Positions 40,162 to 48,870 of a stretch of DNA of 64,000 bases are shown here, piece after piece; within the stretch, counting starts at the first letter, position 1; each line of letters opens with the position of its first letter. The notes under the pieces were generated by a model that saw nothing but the letters and a program-made list of their open reading frames with translations, did not search any database and had not been told where the DNA came from. The DNA comes from Lentzea atacamensis (GTDB lineage: Bacteria; Actinomycetota; Actinomycetes; Mycobacteriales; Pseudonocardiaceae). The position numbers were made by a program, and so were the translations under genes. The DNA lies in the NCBI RefSeq assembly GCF_003269295.1, contig NZ_QLTT01000006.1, positions 434,001 through 498,000 of the forward strand. The letters are read 5' to 3'.

Positions 40162-41781
40162 TCACTCGCCGATGACCGGCTTCGCGGCCTTGGGCGGGTC
40201 GACCAGGGCCTCGCCCTCGATCCGCACCTTCCGCTTGTGCTCGCTGTTGCCGCCCTGCTGACCACCGGCACCGGCGCCCATCGGAGCGCCACCCATCATG
40301 CCGCCGGCCGCACCACCGGGACCGCCACCGCCGGGACCGTGCGGAACGGCACCACCGGCAGCACCACCACCGGCGCCACCGGCAGCCATGACACCGGCCG
40401 CGCCGCCGAACTGCGTCGCCGCGGTGCCAGCGCCACCACCACCGGCCGGGCCGCCGAGGCCGGCCGGCATACCGCCACCGCCGCCACCCGTGCCGCCCAT
40501 GCCCTTGGGGATGCCGCCGCCTCCACCACCACCGCCGCCACCGGCAGCCGCGGTCGCGGCGTGGTCGGTGGTGGTCGGGCGGTACCAGTCGGCGTTCGTC
40601 GTGGTCGGCGTGGCGCCGAACGACGGAGGCTTGGTCGCGCCACCGGCAGTGGTGGTCGTGTCCTGCTCCCAGTGACCCGGCACCCAGCGGCCGCCGGAAC
40701 CGCCGCCCGGCGGCCGGCCGCCCTGACCGCCCTGCTGAGCCGCGGGAGGCGTGTAGATCGGGCGGACGGAAGGACCGGCGCCGATACCCGGTCCCTGGCC
40801 GTAGGGGCCCTGGTAGCCGGTCGCGTCGCCGCCCTGGTAGCCGGGACGGACGTTGCTGAGGCCGTCACCGCCAGTGTTCCTGCCGGGCGCGTTGCCGCTG
40901 ACACCGCTCGTGAACGTCCCGCCGGCACCGCCATGAGCCCTGTCCTGCTGGTCGCCGCGAAGGCCGTCGAAGCCGCCGGAGGTCGGCCGGTTGACGCCAC
41001 CGCCGCCACCACCGGCGCCCCTGTGCGCCAGCGCGGAGATCGCGTCGATGACCTGCTCTGCGACCTTGGCGATCTGCGAGACCTGCTTGATCAGGTTCAT
41101 CAGCTTCTGCACGGAGCCGAGCAGCTTCTGCAGGAAGTCCGCCAGCTTCTTCGCGTAGTTGACCGCGGTGGTCACGATGTCCGCGATCGCGCCCGCGATG
41201 GCCGCGCCGAAGGTGAGGACCGACGCCGCCAGCCACTGGATGATCTTCATGACCATGTCGGCGACGGCCTGGCTGATCAGGTCCATGATCTGCTTGCGGA
41301 CCGACGCGACGAGCTGGCCCGCACCCTCGACGGCCGCGGCGATGCCGTGGGTGGCCTTGGAGAGCGACTCGAGGCCACCAGCGTGCTTCTGAGCGGCCGC
41401 GCGGTACCCGTCGGCGGCCCTGCCCTGCCATTCGCGGGTCTGCTGGACGCAGATGCGCTTGTACTCGGTCGCGATCTCCTGGACCTGCTGGCCGGCGGAC
41501 CGGTAGGTCTGCGCCATCTTGGCGATGGACTCCGGGCTGCCCAGCAGCATGTCGAACGGCTCGCGCAGGAAGTCGACGTGCTGGATCGCCCAGCTGAAGC
41601 CGGCGGAGAGGAAGCCGCTCAGCGGGTTCGCGGACATGCCGACGATGCCCATCGCCGTGTTCGCGATGCCGAGGCCCCCGGCGACCCAGTCACCCCGCTC
41701 GATGGCGGAGTACGTGCTGGAGATGTTGTTGATCAGCTGCTGCGGGTCGGTGCCCTTGGCCTGCGTCGCTGGGGCGTTCAT
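40162..41781 (-). CDS. WXG100-domain protein with Gly/Pro-rich C-terminus (probable type VII substrate)
   Basis: A 539-residue protein from ATG 41781, with GGGAGG upstream. Residues 60-170 are a WXG100-like helical hairpin with the WxG turn in QQTREWQGRAADGYRAA. A hydrophobic helical stretch follows (IIQWLAASVLTFGAAIAGAI). From about 270 to 520 the sequence is low-complexity Gly/Ala/Pro with few charges, ending KRKVRIEGEALVDPPKAAKP. Such proteins resemble EspB/PPE-type ESX substrates. Its start overlaps the EspC-like stop by 4 bp. No EccC, EccB, EccD or mycosin gene is in this window, so the secretion machinery must be elsewhere. Confidence 0.85.
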   Translation of the reverse strand: MNAPATQAKGTDPQQLINNISSTYSAIERGDWVAGGLGIANTAMGIVGMSANPLSGFLSAGFSWAIQHVDFLREPFDMLLGSPESIAKMAQTYRSAGQQVQEIATEYKRICVQQTREWQGRAADGYRAAAQKHAGGLESLSKATHGIAAAVEGAGQLVASVRKQIMDLISQAVADMVMKIIQWLAASVLTFGAAIAGAIADIVTTAVNYAKKLADFLQKLLGSVQKLMNLIKQVSQIAKVAEQVIDAISALAHRGAGGGGGGVNRPTSGGFDGLRGDQQDRAHGGAGGTFTSGVSGNAPGRNTGGDGLSNVRPGYQGGDATGYQGPYGQGPGIGAGPSVRPIYTPPAAQQGGQGGRPPGGGSGGRWVPGHWEQDTTTTAGGATKPPSFGATPTTTNADWYRPTTTDHAATAAAGGGGGGGGGGIPKGMGGTGGGGGGMPAGLGGPAGGGGAGTAATQFGGAAGVMAAGGAGGGAAGGAVPHGPGGGGPGGAAGGMMGGAPMGAGAGGQQGGNSEHKRKVRIEGEALVDPPKAAKPVIGE

Positions 41782-42086
41782 CCCCGGCCTCCCTTGAAGC
41801 CGAACATGTTGTCGAGGTCGACCTGCTCGTACTGCTCGACCGTCTCCTTGAGCCCGATCGCCATGTCCATCAGCGAGTTCGCCGCCTTCCCGAGCCCGTC
41901 CTGCCCGAGGCCGGCCTGCTGGAGCACGTACTGCGCCAGGAATCCGCAGAAGACGCCGAAGGCCTCGGTGGTGAGCGCGCCCGGATCGCACGTCTCGGTG
42001 GCCTTGCGCAACCGGTCGGTGAGCCGGTCCACGTTCGCGGCGTGGGTTCTCAGCTCATCGATGTCGATGTTGAAGTGCTGTTGCAT
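41778..42086 (-). CDS. EspC-like type VII secretion-associated protein
   Basis: A 102-residue helical protein (MQQHFNIDIDELRTHAANVD, then VDRLTDRLRKATETCDPGAL) matching the EspC/DUF2580 family. It ends LKETVEQYEQVDLDNMFGFK. In mycobacteria EspC is co-secreted with ESX-1 substrates and partners a larger substrate encoded beside it. Here the coupled WXG100 protein downstream is the obvious partner. The middle gene of a three-gene cassette. Confidence 0.88.
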   Translation of the reverse strand: MQQHFNIDIDELRTHAANVDRLTDRLRKATETCDPGALTTEAFGVFCGFLAQYVLQQAGLGQDGLGKAANSLMDMAIGLKETVEQYEQVDLDNMFGFKGGRG

Positions 42087-42111
42087 CGCCTACCCCCTCC
42101 TGCTCCTGCAC

Positions 42112-42564
42112 TCAGGCCATGACTTCGGGCGGGTTGGTGAAGTACTCGTCGTCGGGCCGCGTGTCCTTGCGCTCCAACTCCGACTTCGGTTCTTCCTCGT
42201 CGGTTCCGTCGCCCGCGTATCCGTTCGGCATCTGTGCCTTCACGAAGTCGAGCGCCGGGCTCTCGCCGACGAAGTCGCCCATGATCTGCACGACGCGGCC
42301 GGAGGCCTCACGCTGAGCCTTGGTGGAGGCGGCGAGCACCGCCGTGGCGATCTCGCTGGGGTCCATGCCGCGGGCCTCCGGCTTGATCTGCAGGTCGGTC
42401 AGCACGCCTGTCGCGTTGACCGTCACCGTGATCAGGCCGTCCGGCGAGCTGGCGCTTCCGCCCACACCACCGAGCTGGCCAACGGCCTGCTCGGCCTGCT
42501 GCTTCGCCTGCTCGATCTTGGCCCCGTACTGCTTGAGCCACTGATCGGGGTCAATGGGCTGCAT
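42112..42564 (-). CDS. YbaB/EbfC-family protein of the ESX cassette
   Basis: A 150-residue protein from ATG 42564; GTG 42570 adds two residues. The YbaB fold is seen in QAEQAVGQLGGVGGSASSPD and ITVTVNATGVLTDLQIKPEA, followed by a helix (IATAVLAASTKAQREASGRV). An acidic C-terminal tail contains DGTDEEEPKSELERK. YbaB proteins bind DNA, but ESX-linked members (EspL-like) are associated with substrate stability. First gene of the cassette; divergent from the ABC transporter across 129 bp. Confidence 0.85.
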   Translation of the reverse strand: MQPIDPDQWLKQYGAKIEQAKQQAEQAVGQLGGVGGSASSPDGLITVTVNATGVLTDLQIKPEARGMDPSEIATAVLAASTKAQREASGRVVQIMGDFVGESPALDFVKAQMPNGYAGDGTDEEEPKSELERKDTRPDDEYFTNPPEVMA

Positions 42565-42693
42565 GGTCACCCCCGTTGAGTGAATTGGTCGTTCGTTCGA
42601 TTCGCCGTAGACGCCCGTATCGTTTCACTCGTTCCCTGCTCACCGATACTTTGAGTCCGATTACCGCCATCCGGGCTAACGAAGGGATTCACC

Positions 42694-43602
42694 GTGCCTG
42701 AGGGGGTGCTGGAGATCGACGCGATCTCCAAGCGCTACGGGGAGGTCGTCGCCCTGCGGGACATGTCTTTCGACGTGCACGCGGGCGAGCTCTTCGGGTT
42801 CGTCGGCAGCAACGGCGCCGGGAAGACCACGACCATGCGGATCGCGCTGGGCGTGCTCGCGGCCGACTCCGGCGAGGTGCGGTGGAACGGAAGAACCGTC
42901 GACCTCGACACGCGGCGCCGCATCGGCTACATGCCGGAGGAGCGCGGCCTCTACCCGCGGATGAGAGTGCTCGACCAGTTGGTCTACCTGGCCGAGCTGC
43001 ACGGCATGAGCACCAACGAGGCCCACACCAGCGCGGAGAACTGGATCGCGCGTCTCGGCCTGCGCGACCGCCGCACGGACGAGGTGCAGCGCCTGAGCCT
43101 CGGCAATCAGCAGCGCGTGCAGCTCGCGGCCGCCCTGGTGCACGAGCCGGACGTCCTGGTGCTCGACGAGCCGTTCTCCGGCCTCGACCCGGTCGCGGTG
43201 GACGTGATGAGCCAGGTGCTGCGCGAGAAGGCTTCTTCCGGGGTGCCCGTCGTGTTCTCCAGCCACCAGCTCGACCTGGTGGAACGGCTGTGCGACCGGG
43301 TCGGCATCGTCAGCGCCGGGTCGATGGTCGCGAGCGGAACGGTCGACGAGCTCCGGTCCGGCGGGGAGTCGCGGCTGGTCGTCGAGTCGCCAACGACCGA
43401 CTGGGCTGCCACGCTGGACGGTGTGCGGGTGATCGAGAAGAACGGGACGCGCTGCGTGCTGGAGCTCGCTTCGGGCGTCGACGACCAGTCCGTACTGCAC
43501 GCCGCTCTCGCCGCGGGCCCGGTGTACGAGTTCTCACGTCAGCGCCCGACGCTGACGGAGCTGTTCCGCAACGTGGTGACCACCGAGGCGAGGAGCACAT
43601 GA
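42694..43602 (+). CDS. ABC exporter ATP-binding protein (NatA-like)
   Basis: A 302-residue protein from GTG 42694. Walker A FVGSNGAGKTTTMRIAL lies near 38, the Q-loop region follows, and the signature is LSLGNQQRVQLAAALVHEPD (Leu-Gly-Asn in place of the usual SGGQ) with Walker B VLVLDEPFSGLDPVAV. A C-terminal extension of about 80 residues is typical of the NatA/DrrA group. It overlaps the permease gene by 4 bp (ATGA); the pair should form a Na+/drug/peptide-type exporter whose substrate is unknown. Confidence 0.93.
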   Translation: MPEGVLEIDAISKRYGEVVALRDMSFDVHAGELFGFVGSNGAGKTTTMRIALGVLAADSGEVRWNGRTVDLDTRRRIGYMPEERGLYPRMRVLDQLVYLAELHGMSTNEAHTSAENWIARLGLRDRRTDEVQRLSLGNQQRVQLAAALVHEPDVLVLDEPFSGLDPVAVDVMSQVLREKASSGVPVVFSSHQLDLVERLCDRVGIVSAGSMVASGTVDELRSGGESRLVVESPTTDWAATLDGVRVIEKNGTRCVLELASGVDDQSVLHAALAAGPVYEFSRQRPTLTELFRNVVTTEARST

Positions 43603-44780
43603 CGTCGGCCCGAGCGGTCTCGTTGGTGGCACGGCGCGAGTTCGTCACGAAGGTGCGCACCCGCTCGTTCCTGATCGGTACCGCGGTGATCATCGCCGTG
43701 CTCGCCGGGTACGTCGTGCTGCAGTCGGTGCTCTTCGACGACCAGCAGCGCAGCGTCGTCGGTCTCTCCGGCCAGGCGACGCAGCTCGCGGATCCGTTGC
43801 GGGAGAAGGCGAAGTCGTTCGGCATCGAGGTCGAGACGCGGGACGTCACGACCGTGGACAGCGCCGAGCGGCAGGTCCGCGACGGCTCGCTGGACGCTCT
43901 GGTGACGGGCGCGCCACCGGCGTTGAAGATGATCGTCAAGGGCTCCGGCGACGAGGTGCTGACGACGGTGCTGAACGACGTGCTGCGCCAGCAGGTGCTC
44001 GTCGCCCAGCTCGCCGAGGCGGGCATCACCCCGCAGCAGGTCGCGCAGAACCTGGCGAACGTCAACGTCGACGTCACCGCGCTGGAACCCGTTGACCCGC
44101 AACGAGGTCAGCGCCTCGCGATCGGCCTGATCGTGGCCGCGCTGCTGTACTACTCGCTGCTGGTCTACGGCACGATGGTCGCGCAGGGCGTCGTCGAGGA
44201 GAAGTCCAGCCGGGTCGTCGAGATCCTGCTCGCGACCGTGCGGCCGTGGCAGTTGTTGCTGGGCAAGGTGATCGGGCTCGGCGCGGTCGGCCTGCTGCAG
44301 CTGCTGGTGATCTCCATGGTCGGGCTGGGGCTGTCGTCGGCGTTCGACGTGATCGACGTGGGTGCTCTCGGCGCGACGGCGCTGTTGACCGGTGTCCTGT
44401 GGTACCTGCTCGGCTTCTTCTTGTACGCCACGGTGTTCGCGGCCGCCGCGTCGCTGGTGTCGCGGCAGGAGGAGCTGCAGTCGGTGCTGACGCCCATCAG
44501 CATGACGATCATCGTGGCGTTCGTGGCGGGCATCAACCTGATGATCGGCAGCCCGTCCGGCACGACGGTCACAGTCCTGTCGCTGCTGCCGCCGTTCGCC
44601 CCGATCCTGATGCCGGGCCGGATGGCGATGGGCGTGGCGACGACGTGGCAGGTGCTGCTGGCGATCGCGCTCGCGCTGGCGGCCATCGCGGCGATCACGT
44701 GGCTGGGCGGCAAGGTCTACGCGAACGCCGTGCTGCGGACCGGCGCTCGCGTGAAGCTCCGCGAGGCCCTCAAAGTCTGA
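43599..44780 (+). CDS. ABC exporter permease (NatB-like)
   Basis: A 393-residue protein from ATG 43599. One N-terminal helix (FLIGTAVIIAVLAGYVVLQS) precedes an extracytoplasmic domain of about 130 residues (LREKAKSFGIEVETRDVTTV and following). About five further helices start at LAIGLIVAALLYYSLLVYGT. The VVEEKSSRVVEILLATVRPW motif is diagnostic of the NatB/ABC-2 subgroup. It is coupled to the ATPase upstream. Its 3' end runs 11 bp into the photolyase remnant on the other strand. Confidence 0.92.
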   Translation: MTSARAVSLVARREFVTKVRTRSFLIGTAVIIAVLAGYVVLQSVLFDDQQRSVVGLSGQATQLADPLREKAKSFGIEVETRDVTTVDSAERQVRDGSLDALVTGAPPALKMIVKGSGDEVLTTVLNDVLRQQVLVAQLAEAGITPQQVAQNLANVNVDVTALEPVDPQRGQRLAIGLIVAALLYYSLLVYGTMVAQGVVEEKSSRVVEILLATVRPWQLLLGKVIGLGAVGLLQLLVISMVGLGLSSAFDVIDVGALGATALLTGVLWYLLGFFLYATVFAAAASLVSRQEELQSVLTPISMTIIVAFVAGINLMIGSPSGTTVTVLSLLPPFAPILMPGRMAMGVATTWQVLLAIALALAAIAAITWLGGKVYANAVLRTGARVKLREALKV

Positions 44781-45255
44781 CGGCCTGGTAGCGGTCGAGC
44801 GCCACCTGGCGTTCGGCCGCGTGGTCGACGACCGGTTCCAGCGTGTGCGGGTCCAGGGCGACCTGATCCAGTCCAGAGTGGACGTATCGGTGTCCGCGGG
44901 CTTGTGCCAGCCGTGGTCCAGCCAGGCGTTGCGGAACGGCGTGAAGACCTTGAACGGGGTGCCGTCCGCCTTGCGAACACGGCCCGGCGTGACGGCGCAG
45001 GGCGAGCCGGTGCGATGCGCGGAACGATCTTCACCGGGTCGCAGTGCACACGACCATCAGCCGGTCGCCCAGCTCCTCGTTCAATGCGTGCAGGCAGCGG
45101 TGCAGGAAAACGATTCGCGGCTGTCCGGAAGCTTTCAGCAACCTGTCGTCGAGAACGAACAATGCGAGCGCGCGAGGGGACCTTTCCGCAGCCGCGAGAA
45201 TGGCTGGATGATCGGATGTCCGCAAATCTCGGCGGAACCAGACGAGGCCGGGAAC
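44770..45255 (-). pseudogene. Deoxyribodipyrimidine photolyase remnant
   Basis: Three pieces of a class I photolyase follow in order but in different frames. The N-terminal piece (about 45255-45031) reads LVWFRRDLRTSDHPAILAAA and continues to ELGDRLMVV, then hits a stop. A short DPVKIVPRIA piece shifts frame, and TGSPCAVTPGRVRKADGTPF, then KVFTPFRNAWLDHGW, follow after an apparent loss of about 50-60 codons. The last piece, PVVDHAAERQVALDRYQAVR before the stop at 44770, is the photolyase extreme C-terminus. The FAD-binding catalytic domain is deleted and no in-frame start remains. It is non-functional for light repair of pyrimidine dimers. Confidence 0.82.
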
Positions 45256-45268
45256 TCACCGCTCGACG

Positions 45269-45646
45269 CTAAAACGAACGGGGCGCGCCTGCATGACAGG
45301 CGCCCTGCACGGATGAAGCGCTGACTTCGAGGAGGATCAGCCGCACCATCTCACGGAGGCGGCTGAAGTAGTGGGCAGCGTACGGCCGATACCGGTGCGA
45401 GGCCGGATCAGCGAAGACCGGCACCACCCGGTGCAGTTCGTCGAGGAAGAGTGCGAGGTACACGATCAGGTCCTCGTCAGCCTCACCATCGCGTTCGAGC
45501 CAGGCTTTGATCCAGCTCGTCGCACCTCCGTCGAGCAGGGTCATGACCACGCCTGCGACCTCGGCGCCGGCGGTCAACCCTCGCGGGTACCGCATCTTGT
45601 CGTGCTGCTCGTACAAACGAGCCACCTCAGCCCGCACGCCCGTCAC
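45269..45646 (-). CDS. Hypothetical protein
   Basis: 125 residues from GTG 45646, chosen for the GGGGGTGG site just upstream; ATG 45724 would add 26 basic residues that look non-coding. The sequence (MTGVRAEVARLYEQHDKMRY, then AGVVMTLLDGGATSWIKAWL and HRVVPVFADPASHRYRPYAA) is helical and cytosolic. I recognise no family. The last dozen codons lie inside a terminator-like hairpin, so the natural C-terminus may have been altered. It lies between citrate synthase and the photolyase remnant. Confidence 0.6.
   Translation of the reverse strand: MTGVRAEVARLYEQHDKMRYPRGLTAGAEVAGVVMTLLDGGATSWIKAWLERDGEADEDLIVYLALFLDELHRVVPVFADPASHRYRPYAAHYFSRLREMVRLILLEVSASSVQGACHAGAPRSF
45270..45305 (-). terminator. 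Terminator-like hairpin at the 3' end of the hypothetical gene
   Basis: On the minus strand GGGCGCCTG...CAGGCGCGCCC (45281-45305) is followed by CGTTCGTTTT. The stem has a 2-nt bulge. It overlaps the final codons of the 45269-45646 gene, which is unusual. Confidence 0.5.
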
Positions 45647-45724
45647 GCACCACCCCCAGAACACGCGAAAGGCGCGCCGCCCGTGGCGACGCGCCTTCAG
45701 CTTACGACCAGAATCAGCCCGCAA

Positions 45725-47038
<1,314 letters not shown>

Positions 47039-47060
47039 TCAAGTCCCTCTCAACGCTCGG

Positions 47061-47110
47061 ACGGGGTGGTGGCAGGTCGCACGGCCTGCCGTCGTCTCGG
47101 ACCACCCCGT
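47061..47110 (-). promoter_or_regulatory. Structured leader upstream of citrate synthase
   Basis: ACGGGGTGGT (47061-47070) pairs perfectly with ACCACCCCGT (47101-47110), and inside it GGCAGG (47071-47076) pairs with CCTGCC (47085-47090). The nested stem sits 23-72 bp before the gltA ATG, so it would fold in the mRNA leader. It is either a cis-regulatory RNA element or an operator with long arms; I see no known riboswitch consensus. Confidence 0.5.
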
Positions 47111-47262
47111 TGGGATCTGAGTCTTCTAAGTTCACTCACGCTAGTCGGCGGAAGGCCCGCCTCGCAGCAGCGGTGTGAACCGATTCTGTGAGATGGGACC
47201 GGCATCACATCCGTAATGCCAGTTTCTAGCGCGGCTCCTTCACGGTAGTCCGTTCCCCGGTT

Positions 47263-48207
47263 TTATCCAGCCAACGCAGCGGTGAGTTCGCTCGCAAAGG
47301 GCGGTTCGGCGCCCGCGCGGGAACATGTGATCGCGGCGGCTGCACCCGCGTAGGTCAATGCGGCGGTCCATTCATCGTCACCGAGTGCACGCACCTTCTC
47401 CGCGCTCAACGCGTTGTGGTCGTGCAGCCACGCGAGCAGGGAACCCTGCACGGTGTCACCGGCACCGATCGTGTCGACCACGTCGACCTTCACGGGCGGC
47501 ACGTCGACCTGTCCCGTGGCGGTGATCACGGAGAGACCGTCACCACCCTTGGTGAGCACGACCGCCGCCGGTCCCTGTGAAATCCACGTCCTTGCGATCT
47601 CGATCACGTCCCGAAGATCGTCACTGTCTTCCGCGAGCCACCGGGCGTCCTCGACGGAGACCTTGAGCAGACCGACGTCGGGCAGCCACGAGCGGAACCG
47701 CGCCCGGTAGGCGCCCGGATCGTCGATGAGCCCCGCCCGGATGTTGGGGTCGAGCGCGGTGAGCAAGCGCTTGCTCTCGCGCCTGAGCACCTGCTCGTAG
47801 GTGGACGCGCCGGGCTCCAGGACGAGCGACAGCGTGCCGAACGAGACGGCCTTGGCCTCGGCGGGCAGCGGACCGGGGTCCTGCACGAGCCGGTCGGCGG
47901 TGCCCTCGACGTAGAACGAGTAGCGCGCGGAACCGTCCTCGGCGAGCCCGACGACGGCGAGCGTGGTGTTCTCCGGCCCGCGCTGGACCAGATCCGTCCG
48001 CACGTTCGACGCGTGCAGCCGCTTGATCAGCTGCTCACCGAAGTGGTCGTCCGACACCCGCGACAGGAAGCTCGTCGGCACGTCCAGCCGCCCGAGTGCG
48101 ACGGCGACGTTGTACGGCCCGCCACCCAGCTTCGGCGCGAGCGGGGCGAGCTCGTCGTCCCCCATCGGCACCATGTCGACCAGTGCCTCTCCAGCAACCA
48201 CGATCAC
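47263..48207 (-). CDS. PfkB-family carbohydrate kinase (fructokinase-like)
   Basis: A 314-residue protein from GTG 48207. It begins MIVVAGEALVDMVPMGDDEL and has KLGGGPYNVAVALGRLDVPT (substrate-binding GG) and VDVVDTIGAGDTVQGSLLAW (anion hole and catalytic Asp) near 250. It phosphorylates a sugar, most likely fructose, with ATP. Its start overlaps the TetR stop by 4 bp, so the regulator and the kinase are co-expressed. It is separated by 224 bp from citrate synthase on the same strand. Confidence 0.93.
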   Translation of the reverse strand: MIVVAGEALVDMVPMGDDELAPLAPKLGGGPYNVAVALGRLDVPTSFLSRVSDDHFGEQLIKRLHASNVRTDLVQRGPENTTLAVVGLAEDGSARYSFYVEGTADRLVQDPGPLPAEAKAVSFGTLSLVLEPGASTYEQVLRRESKRLLTALDPNIRAGLIDDPGAYRARFRSWLPDVGLLKVSVEDARWLAEDSDDLRDVIEIARTWISQGPAAVVLTKGGDGLSVITATGQVDVPPVKVDVVDTIGAGDTVQGSLLAWLHDHNALSAEKVRALGDDEWTAALTYAGAAAAITCSRAGAEPPFASELTAALAG

Positions 48208-48788
48208 TTCTGGCTCCGTTCTCTCTGGAGCCCATCCAACAACAGTTCACCCAGCGCGGTGAACGCCTCGGCGTCCGAAACACCTGCCCGTTTCGTGAGG
48301 ACACCCGTCTGGATGCTCTCGATGAGCAACCCGGCCATCTCGGCGAACAGCGTGGCGTGGACCTCGCGGAAGACGTGCGTCTGCACGCCGTCCTGGATGA
48401 ACGCCTTGATGCGCTCGGCCGCAGCGCGCGCGTTGCGCTCATAGGTGGCGCGGGTGGGCGGGAAAGCGGACACGTCGGCGATGAACGCCGCCGAGGCCTT
48501 GTTGAGCTCCTCGGCAGCGCCCGCGAGGTAGCTGCCGATGCGTTTGCGCACGTCGTCGAGGCCCGCGATGCGCCTTTCGATGCGCTCGGCGGCGCCCTTG
48601 AAGTAGCGGCCGACCACCCGCACGGCGAGCTGTTCCTTGCTGCCCGCGAGCGCGTACAGCGTCGATTTGGAGCAGCGCAGCCTGCCCGCGATGTCATCCA
48701 GTGTCAGATGACCGAACCCCTCGTTCAGAAAGAGGGTCTCCAACCGGGTGAGCAGCTCGGCCTGCCGCTGCGTGAGAGCCCGTGTCAT
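48204..48788 (-). CDS. TetR-family transcriptional regulator
   Basis: A 194-residue protein from ATG 48788 (MTRALTQRQAELLTRLETLF). The helix-turn-helix reads LTLDDIAGRLRCSKSTLYAL. The C-terminal domain has VSAFPPTRATYERNARAAAE. It is divergent from an acyl-CoA dehydrogenase across 82 bp containing repeated GTACTG half-sites, which is the classic arrangement for a TetR controlling a neighbouring fatty-acid gene. It overlaps the PfkB kinase gene by 4 bp. Confidence 0.92.
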   Translation of the reverse strand: MTRALTQRQAELLTRLETLFLNEGFGHLTLDDIAGRLRCSKSTLYALAGSKEQLAVRVVGRYFKGAAERIERRIAGLDDVRKRIGSYLAGAAEELNKASAAFIADVSAFPPTRATYERNARAAAERIKAFIQDGVQTHVFREVHATLFAEMAGLLIESIQTGVLTKRAGVSDAEAFTALGELLLDGLQRERSQK

Positions 48789-48817
48789 GTGACGACCCTG
48801 CCACATTGACTGGCAGC

Positions 48818-48855
48818 TGTACTGCGGTACGTCCTACAGTACTGCTATCAGTACA
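48818..48855. promoter_or_regulatory. TetR operator cluster (GTACTG/CAGTAC half-sites)
   Basis: TGTACTG (48818-48824) and CAGTACA (48849-48855) form perfect outer arms around an 8-bp palindrome CAGTACTG (48837-48844). They occupy the 82-bp gap between the TetR and acyl-CoA dehydrogenase starts and end 15 bp before the latter. Confidence 0.65.
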
Positions 48856-48870
48856 CACCGGAGGTCGACG

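Noticed and set aside
40298..40675. Proline-rich plus-strand frame that looks like a repeat protein
   Set aside because: It is the complement of the Gly-rich tail of the WXG100 protein; GGN codons read as NCC, giving artificial poly-Pro.
39874..42579. 901-codon plus-strand open frame opposite the ESX cassette
   Set aside because: The opposite strand holds three recognisable genes with ribosome-binding sites and coupled starts; this frame is low-complexity shadow.
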